The notes beneath the pieces are model-generated. The model ran no database searches, was not told where the DNA came from, and saw only the letters and a list, made by a program, of their open reading frames with translations. A DNA stretch of 41,393 nucleotides. Origin: an uncultured Bacilli bacterium (lineage in GTDB: Bacteria; Bacillota_I; Bacilli_A; RFN20; CAG-826). The position numbers were made by a program, and so were the translations under genes. Within the stretch, counting starts at the first letter, position 1, and each line of letters starts with the position of its first letter. The stretch covers positions 1 through 41,393 of the forward strand of contig CALVYH010000008.1 of NCBI GenBank assembly GCA_944372115.1, given 5' to 3'. Shown piece after piece: positions 35,687 to 41,393 of this stretch.

Positions 35687-36938
35687 ATAAATCTAAACTA
35701 TTATCATCTAATAAAAAATCAAAAAGATTTAAATATAAGTAACCTTTATCATCTTTAGAAGTTAAATAACCGTTTTTAATAACTAATACTTTTTTATTAT
35801 TGTCATTTAATAAAGTAAAAGGTCTTATTTCTTGATATTTTTTATCTTCATTACTAATTTCATAAGCACCTTGAATATAGTATGTTTTATTATTTTTCTT
35901 TGCTACAAAATCAATTTCAAGTTCTTTTCGATAGCTTATACCTTTCTCGTTTTTACCATTATAAATTAAACTTCCTAAATTTACTTCATAACCTCTTTTA
36001 ATTAATTCGTTATAGATTAAATTTTCCATTAAATGAGTTTCTTCTAAGTTATTAAAAGATAAAATAGCATTTCTAATTCCTAGATCACTAAAAAAATATT
36101 TCTTTGGTGGATTAATTAATTTTTTGCCTTTTAAATTATCTTTTTTAATCATATTGATTAAAAAAGAATCTTTTAAATAAGAAATATATTTATTTAAGGT
36201 ATAAGTAGATATTTTTTCTTTCTTTATTGAATTAAAAGAATTTGAAAGTTTTAACAAAGAAAATCTTGAACCAATGGATGAAGCCAAAAAAGAAGTTAAT
36301 TCATCAAATTCATCAAGATGTTTTATTTTATAGCGTTCTTCTATATCTTTATAATAAGTTTCTTTTAAAACATTAATTAAATATTCTTTTTTATCGTTTT
36401 CATTATTAAATTCAATAAGTTTTGGTAAACCTCCAAATTTTATATATTCATTATAAGCATCATTAATATTTTTATTAGCTAATTCATAATATTCTTTAAA
36501 ACTTAAAGGGTTTATTCTAATTTCTATTCCACGGTCATTAAATTCAGTAATTATATCTTTTGACAAAAACTTAGCATTAGAACCAGTTACATAAACATTT
36601 AAGTTTTTTATATGATAAAAACCTAATAATAGATGAACAAAATCATCAACTAATTGTATTTCATCAAGCAATAAAAAGTAAGTAGAATCATCTTTTATAT
36701 TTTCATTAACGTATTTATATAGTTCGTCAGGATTTAAATATTTTTTGTTTTTATAATCATCTAAGGCTAAACGAATAATATGATCTTGATAAACTCCGTT
36801 TTTAATTAAATAATTATAAAAAAGTTCGTTTAAAAGAACTGATTTTCCCGCTCTTCTTAAACCAGTTATGATTTTAATTCGATTATCATTAATTTTTGAT
36901 ATTAACTTATTTAAATATTCTTTTCTCTCAAAATACAT
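35685..36938 (-). CDS. AAA_14/DUF4143 ATPase
   Basis: A 417-residue ATPase. Walker A is TGLRRAGKS (about 24-32), Walker B FLLLDEIQLV (about 88-97), then the TGSNAKFLS sensor. The C-terminal DUF4143 region has a nuclease-like pattern (RKELEIDFVAKKNNKTYYIQ; Gln at the usual Glu-x-Lys site). Family members are abundant in anaerobes but their role is undefined. It lies between the two copies of the surface cassette, on the opposite strand, and carries its own array of palindromes upstream. No ribosome site is visible before the ATG. Confidence 0.9.
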   Translation of the reverse strand: MYFERKEYLNKLISKINDNRIKIITGLRRAGKSVLLNELFYNYLIKNGVYQDHIIRLALDDYKNKKYLNPDELYKYVNENIKDDSTYFLLLDEIQLVDDFVHLLLGFYHIKNLNVYVTGSNAKFLSKDIITEFNDRGIEIRINPLSFKEYYELANKNINDAYNEYIKFGGLPKLIEFNNENDKKEYLINVLKETYYKDIEERYKIKHLDEFDELTSFLASSIGSRFSLLKLSNSFNSIKKEKISTYTLNKYISYLKDSFLINMIKKDNLKGKKLINPPKKYFFSDLGIRNAILSFNNLEETHLMENLIYNELIKRGYEVNLGSLIYNGKNEKGISYRKELEIDFVAKKNNKTYYIQGAYEISNEDKKYQEIRPFTLLNDNNKKVLVIKNGYLTSKDDKGYLYLNLFDFLLDDNSLDL

Positions 36939-36951
36939 ATTTTTAAATTTT

Positions 36952-37110
36952 TGCGTATATACGCACTTTTTACGAAATTATTATAACAAAATTATTAAAA
37001 ATAATAAAATCTTTTTAATATTTTTGCGTATTTACGCAATTATTTTAAATATAACTATTTTAATTCATATATAAATACTTAATTTTTTATAATTTTTGCG
37101 TATATACGCA
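36952..37110 (-). promoter_or_regulatory. Three TGCGTATATACGCA palindromes, 72-73 bp period
   Basis: Perfect or near-perfect 14-bp palindromes at 36952-36965, 37025-37038 (TGCGTATTTACGCA) and 37097-37110. The first lies 14 bp before the ATPase start and a minus-strand TATAAT (36979-36984) lies just upstream of it. The rest of the 36939-37308 gap holds no gene. Probably an autoregulatory operator array. Confidence 0.75.
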
Positions 37111-37308
37111 AAAGTTTTAAAAAATATCTTTATGTTTATTCTAAAAAAATTTATAAAAATTAGTAATTTCAAGTTAATAATATAGACTTTTTGATATAAA
37201 ATAATAAGGGTATAGATTATATAAATTCTTAATTTTAATAATTATTAAAATTAATTAAATATATAAGAGTATTTAATTTTTATTTAAAGAAAGGGATATT
37301 AGATAGAT

Positions 37309-38352
37309 ATGGCTAAAAAATATGTTTTTAATAGTTTGATGATTCTTGCAAGTTTACTAGCTTTAGGAGGATTAGTTTTTCCATTTTTTACTTGTTATAT
37401 TTCTCAAGTTTATGGAAATCATTTACTTCAAGGATCAATTTCAATTACTGGTTTAGCATTTGCCTTTGGTTTTGATGCTATCGGAACTGATTCATTTATT
37501 AATTCAGTAATTAGAGTAATTCGTCAGCCAATTGCAATGGTTATTTTAGTTTTGCTTGTAATTTCTTTTGTTTTTTCTCTTGTTTCTATATTTATAAAGA
37601 GAAAAAACTCAGTTTTATTTATTTCAACAAATTTAATATTCTCTATTTTAGCTTTAACAATCGGTTTCTTATCATCTTTTTCAAATAAAATAATGAATAT
37701 TACTTTAGATGGAGAAATTGGATTAAATCAAGGTGGAATATTGCTTGGAGGGGTAGTAAGTGAAGGAATAGGATTTGGCGCAATAATTACTGCTATTTGT
37801 TCATTTGTTTTAGGCATTTTAGCTTTAGCTTTAGCTCTTGTTTCATTTTTTGATTATCGTAATGAAGTTAAAAATTCTTCGCCTTATCCAACATTTAAAG
37901 GTAACGTTGATTTAACTAATGATAATTATCTTCTTGAAGGAGGAAAAGAAGTAAAAAGATTATTCTTCCATAAAAAAGAAAAAATTATTGATAGTGATGA
38001 ATCTTTAAATGATGAAAATAATGAAACTAATAATAATTTAACTACTAAAGGAGTAAATATTGTTGAAGAAGATAGTAATTCTTCTTTATTAAATGATGAA
38101 GAAAATATTGAAGTTAATAAAACAAGCGAAGAAATTAAAGATTCTTCACTTAATGAACCTCTTTTAGATGAAAATAATAATGAAAATATTGAAACACCTA
38201 AAGTTGAAACAAAGAAAAAAACTTTAGAAGAAAAGTTAGCTAATTTAAATAAATTAAGAGATGAAAATAAAATTAGTGAAGCTGAATATAAAAAATATAA
38301 AGAAGCAATGATTGAAGAACATTTTTCTTCTTCATCAACATTTTCTAAATAA
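37309..38352 (+). CDS. Four-TM membrane protein with SHOCT-like tail, copy 2
   Basis: A 347-residue paralogue of the 33370-34269 product with the same layout: four hydrophobic helices in the first 185 residues (N-terminus ...LGGLVFPFFTCYIS), a long acidic Asn/Glu-rich linker (about 225-305) and a SHOCT-like tail (LEEKLANLNKLRDENKISEA, EYKKY). The linker is longer than in copy 1. AAAGGGAT precedes the ATG. It lies 26 bp upstream of its lipoprotein partner. Confidence 0.85.
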   Translation: MAKKYVFNSLMILASLLALGGLVFPFFTCYISQVYGNHLLQGSISITGLAFAFGFDAIGTDSFINSVIRVIRQPIAMVILVLLVISFVFSLVSIFIKRKNSVLFISTNLIFSILALTIGFLSSFSNKIMNITLDGEIGLNQGGILLGGVVSEGIGFGAIITAICSFVLGILALALALVSFFDYRNEVKNSSPYPTFKGNVDLTNDNYLLEGGKEVKRLFFHKKEKIIDSDESLNDENNETNNNLTTKGVNIVEEDSNSSLLNDEENIEVNKTSEEIKDSSLNEPLLDENNNENIETPKVETKKKTLEEKLANLNKLRDENKISEAEYKKYKEAMIEEHFSSSSTFSK

Positions 38353-38378
38353 TTAGAATAAAAGGAGGAAAAAGAAAG

Positions 38379-39665
38379 ATGAAAAAAATTAGTTTAATTG
38401 CTTTAGCACTCGGATCTATTTTAACTTTAGCTAGTTGTAGCGACGCTTCTTATCCATTTTTAAATGCTTTAGTTAAAAAATATAATGTTACTTTTTTAAA
38501 CAATGACGGTTCTGTTCTTTTAAAAGATACTGTTTTTGAGCATCAAAATTATACATATAATGGTGAAACACCAACAAAAGAAGAAACTTCAACTCATTCA
38601 TATACTTTTTCAGGATGGGATAATTCACTTGATGATATTACTCGTGATACAATTTTTAGACCTATTTTTAATGAAACAAGAAGAACTTATACAGTTAAAT
38701 TCTTAAATGATGATAATTCACTTTTATGGGAAACAACCGTTGAAGCTGAAGGTAGTGTTACTTATAATTCATCTTTACATCCAATTCCTTCAAGATTACC
38801 TGATGAAACAACTTCTTGGGAATGGACTGGAGGTTGGATTATTGAAGATAATGAAGGGGTAAATGGTTCATCTTTAGATAATGTTATTTCAAATTTAACA
38901 TTAAAACCTGATTTTAAACCTTCTACTATTAAATATCTTGTTCGATATTATGATGAAGACGAAACAACAATTCTTTATGAAACAGAAGTTGATGCTGGAA
39001 GTTATGCTAAATATGAAGGACCAACACCAACAAAAGACGATGAATTATCTTCTAATGGCGAAACTAAAACTGTTTATACTTTTAAAGGCTGGGATAAAAG
39101 TGAAGCTACTACCCAAATTTTAAGTGATACTAATTTTATCGCTCAATATGAGAGTGAGGAACTTCCTAGTGATCGAACAACAGTAAGAGAATATATTCTT
39201 TCTCACTATAATCCAAATTATGATAAAGATGGTTATAATTATGTTTTATTATCAAATAATTATTATTTAGGTTATTCGAAAACTAATCGTGATTTCTCTT
39301 TAAGAGTAGAAAAAGAAGCATTCTCTTATTTATTAATTGATAATCACCGTGTTATTCCTTCAATTTCTTTAACTATTTCTTTTGATTATAACGAATTAAA
39401 AGAAAATGGAGGAGTAGTTGGTAATTTTATTTATCATATATCAGATGAATTAGGTGATATTAATACTAGATTTAATGTAAGCAGTTATGGAGAACCACCA
39501 ATGTTAAGTGCACCTAAAAATTTAGATCATGATGGGGTTGAAAATAACGAAACATTATCTAAATATATTGCTAATTCAGACAATGAACTTAGTTATGCTC
39601 TTTCAATGTTATCGATGAATGCAGCAACATATTTTGATACTAATTCATTACCTTATATTTATTAA
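38379..39665 (+). CDS. Lipoprotein with InlB_B repeats, copy 2
   Basis: A 428-residue lipoprotein paralogous to 34290-35630: signal peptide ending TLASC (Cys20), three InlB_B repeats (GETPTKEE, YTFSGWDNS; a Trp-rich middle unit; GPTPTKDD, YTFKGWDKS) and a C-terminal unique domain of about 150 residues (YNYVLLSNNYYLGYSKTNRD) recognisably related to copy 1 (FPGYYLGVDESRNYYLLRYV). A strong AAGGAGGAA precedes the ATG, and a terminator follows at 39693-39720. Confidence 0.88.
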   Translation: MKKISLIALALGSILTLASCSDASYPFLNALVKKYNVTFLNNDGSVLLKDTVFEHQNYTYNGETPTKEETSTHSYTFSGWDNSLDDITRDTIFRPIFNETRRTYTVKFLNDDNSLLWETTVEAEGSVTYNSSLHPIPSRLPDETTSWEWTGGWIIEDNEGVNGSSLDNVISNLTLKPDFKPSTIKYLVRYYDEDETTILYETEVDAGSYAKYEGPTPTKDDELSSNGETKTVYTFKGWDKSEATTQILSDTNFIAQYESEELPSDRTTVREYILSHYNPNYDKDGYNYVLLSNNYYLGYSKTNRDFSLRVEKEAFSYLLIDNHRVIPSISLTISFDYNELKENGGVVGNFIYHISDELGDINTRFNVSSYGEPPMLSAPKNLDHDGVENNETLSKYIANSDNELSYALSMLSMNAATYFDTNSLPYIY

Positions 39666-39692
39666 TTAATATATAAATATTTAATATAGTAA

Positions 39693-39720
39693 AAATCTTC
39701 TCTATTCTTAGAGAAGATTT
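39693..39720 (+). terminator. Rho-independent terminator
   Basis: AAATCTTCTCT pairs with AGAGAAGATTT (loop ATTCTT), followed by a T-rich stretch, 27 bp after the lipoprotein stop. Confidence 0.75.
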
Positions 39721-39816
39721 TATTTATATGATAAGTATTCTTTATAAGGATAGTTTTATTCATGGATTTTTTAGACTTTATGTATTTTGGTAAAAAATCT
39801 TATTTCATCCAGAAAG

Positions 39817-39860
39817 TGTGTAAATTTACACATATTTTGGGCGAAATATTGTGTAAAATT
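39817..39860 (+). promoter_or_regulatory. Palindrome TGTGTAAATTTACACA plus half-site
   Basis: A perfect 16-bp palindrome at 39817-39832 and a half-site TTGTGTAAAATT at 39849-39860 lie upstream of the ATPase pseudogene, echoing the palindromes before the two intact ATPase genes but with a different sequence. Confidence 0.55.
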
Positions 39861-39902
39861 CTTTTAATATTATAAAGTTTGTTTTATATTTGATTATTTT
39901 TT

Positions 39903-40311
39903 ATAGAAAAATATATAAAAAAAAGAAGATTGGAAGAAATTAAATAACCATAAACCTCTTGTTATTGAGGGTCTTAGACAAGTCGGAAAAACAACAATAG
40001 TCAAAGAATTTGCTAAAAATAATTATAAAAAAGTAGTTTATCTTGATTTTAGGAAAGAACCTAAATTTAAATCTGTTTTTGATGATGGCTAGGATATAGA
40101 TAAAATTATTCTAAAATTAAGCGCATTAAATGAAGAGTTTAATTTTATTGAAAAAGAAACTGTAATTATTTTTGACGAAATTCAAGACGCACCTAAAGCG
40201 AGAGGCAGTTTGAAATATTTAATGCCTTTAAAAGAGTTTTCTCTTTTAAAGGTTTTTAAATTTGATAATTGTTCTTTTTTATGTCCTAAAATGAATTTTA
40301 TAATTTTATAA
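39903..40311 (+). pseudogene. Degraded AAA_14-type ATPase
   Basis: The reading KPLVIEGLRQVGKTTIVKEF (Walker A) followed by ETVIIFDEIQDAPKARGSLK (Walker B) identifies the N-terminal half of a third ATPase. It is broken by an indel in an A8 run near 39916-39923 and a TAG at 40090-40092. After about 40224 the similarity ends, so more than half of the protein is missing. Confidence 0.8.
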
Positions 40312-40332
40312 ATTAAAAATAAGAGAAACTAT

Positions 40333-40512
40333 ATGAAAGAGAAATTTGGTTGTGAGCAAAGTAAACTTAATGGATTATTGAATTTAATAAAAGGGGTAAA
40401 GATAAATGAATACGAAATATTGGATTCTATTTTAAATGATAAAACTTATCTTTTGTACGGCGTCTATAATAATGAATTTAGTAGATTTTATCGATTATTT
40501 AAATCTTGCTAA
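40333..40512 (+). CDS. Small hypothetical ORF
   Basis: Fifty-nine codons starting MKEKFGCEQSKLNGLLNLIK after an AAGAGA sequence. No motif or family is recognised. It overlaps the start of the WYL pseudogene in another frame and sits among decayed genes, so it may be a relic or chance. Confidence 0.3.
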   Translation: MKEKFGCEQSKLNGLLNLIKGVKINEYEILDSILNDKTYLLYGVYNNEFSRFYRLFKSC

Positions 40513-41212
40513 ATTTTATATTGATACAAAAAGAGGAACTAATTGAGGATATCGCCTATTTGATAAATTAGAAACATCAAGTTTACTTGTTTCTAATATT
40601 GCTTTATGTTTGATGCTAGCCTCTAAACGCAATAAGAAATTAGGTGAATATTTAAAAGATATATCTAATATAATCAAATATAACATTATTGAAGGTGATA
40701 ACGAAATAACTAGTGATACTCTAAATAAATTAATTAAAGTGGTTACTTCAATTGAAGATAGACTAGGAATAACTTTTAAATATAAAGTTATTAAAGGTAC
40801 TTATTATATAATTGGATTAGACTTAAAGGATAAAAAAGTTAAAGCATATGATTTAAATTATATCGAAAATATTAAATATAGAGATAAATTTAAGCTTGAT
40901 AAAAACTTATTAAGCAAAATAGAAGATAAACTTGATAATTATGGTATTAAGTTTGATTTAAATGAAGATAAAATTTATTTATTGAGAGTTAAATGTAAGA
41001 ATGAAAATGTTTTAGATAAATTTATTAAGTATTACGAAAATAAAGGCAAAGTTGATGGACTTATATTTGAGGTAATAGGAAACAGCGAAAATGAACTATT
41101 TTACCCTCTTTTAAGAACTTCATCTAAAGACTATGTTATTTTGAATTCGAAGTTTAAAAAATCTTTTACTTCTTTTTTAAAAAATTATTTAAATAACGTA
41201 AAGAAAAACTAG
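40472..41212 (+). pseudogene. WYL-domain regulator interrupted by TGA
   Basis: From the ATG at 40472 the frame runs to 41212 (247 codons including stop) with one internal TGA at 40544-40546, where Trp is natural (RGTNxGYRLFDKLE). The body has WYL-like features (GTYYIIGLDLKDKKVKAYDL, then NYIENIKY) and a WCX-like C-terminal part (IYLLRVKCKNENVLDKFIKY). A restart at 40610 or nearby could still give 200 residues lacking the N-terminal region. Confidence 0.65.
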
Positions 41213-41229
41213 TTTTATTTTTGTATTTA

Positions 41230-41393
41230 TTAGTTTTTTAAAGAAGTAATAGGAAGAACATAGACTCCATCCGGTCTTTTATAACTAGCATTAGTAAGAC
41301 CACAAATTACAATTAAACTAGAAGCTTTTTTGCCACCATTTTTTGATATTTCTTCATTAATTCTAATTAAATTAGATGCTGCTTCATCTATTT
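41230..41393 (-). CDS. C-terminus of a fourth AAA/DUF4143-type ATPase (partial)
   Basis: Fifty-four codons on the minus strand run off the window edge and end KRPDGVYVLPITSLKN. The pattern (EEISKNGGKKASSLIVICGL, then a DGVYVLPI ending) is the usual C-terminus of DUF4143-containing ATPases. Stop TAA at 41230-41232. It converges with the WYL pseudogene. Confidence 0.7.
   Translation of the reverse strand, partial: IDEAASNLIRINEEISKNGGKKASSLIVICGLTNASYKRPDGVYVLPITSLKN

Noticed and set aside
13530-40546. TGA at Trp positions could mean TGA codes for tryptophan (Mollicutes code).
   Set aside because: Intact genes use TGG for Trp and end with TGA in places (hipB, AlbA_2 gene); the only in-frame TGAs lie in genes broken by other lesions as well or surrounded by decay.

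Overview
The window is AT-rich, low-GC Gram-positive (Firmicutes/Mollicutes-like gut Bacilli) DNA. Supporting signs are Shine-Dalgarno sites of the GGAGG type, lipoproteins with a classical lipobox, Listeria/Bacteroides-type (InlB_B) repeat surface proteins, WYL regulators and AAA/DUF4143 ATPases. Tryptophan is encoded by TGG throughout the intact genes and TGA is used as a stop (hipB, AlbA_2 gene), so I read it with the standard bacterial code. No core housekeeping gene is visible: this is accessory DNA.

Region 1 (1-13.8 kb) looks like an integrated island. A tRNA T-arm/acceptor-like sequence lies at the left edge, followed by a tyrosine integrase and a small DUF3173/excisionase-like gene on the minus strand. 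Next come an iteron- and palindrome-rich putative origin with a winged-helix Rep-like protein, and a type I restriction-modification operon (XRE regulator, hsdR, hsdM, hsdS). Downstream of hsdS are two silent specificity cassettes, one direct and frameshifted, one inverted, and then a second tyrosine recombinase. This is the layout of an inverting, phase-variable hsdS locus. A near-palindromic motif, CCATTGTTAGCAATGG, occurs at 0.3 kb and 13.8 kb and may mark the ends.

Region 2 (13.9-28 kb) is defence and regulatory cargo mixed with gene ruins: a GmrSD-like DUF262/DUF1524 nuclease with an unusual duplicated C-terminal domain, a decayed metallophosphatase, a sugar-binding lipoprotein whose two lobes are in swapped order (an apparent circular permutation), and an RHH/WYL regulator. 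Divergent from the WYL gene is a ~580-nt ORF-less, extremely structured RNA (20.86-21.44 kb) that I suspect is a ROOL-class ornate large RNA. It is followed by a DIP1984-like gene, an AlbA_2/Schlafen-like regulator with an in-frame 12-bp tandem repeat, a truncated TrmB-like regulator, a HipBA toxin-antitoxin pair and a DUF234-type ATPase.

Region 3 (28.5-41.4 kb) carries an intact metallophosphatase, a membrane-anchored regulator with two XRE helix-turn-helix domains inside and BspA-type leucine-rich repeats outside, and an unrecognised helical protein. It also holds two copies of a two-gene surface cassette (4-TM protein with a SHOCT-like tail plus InlB-repeat lipoprotein) flanking an AAA/DUF4143 ATPase, then a degraded ATPase, a WYL pseudogene and the end of a fourth ATPase.

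Two patterns cross the window. Both intact ATPase genes are preceded by three copies of a gene-specific palindrome at a 73-75 bp period, the first copy 14-17 bp before the start codon, and the decayed ATPase also has an upstream palindrome. At least five genes are broken, mostly by single-base indels in A/T runs or TGG-to-TGA changes.
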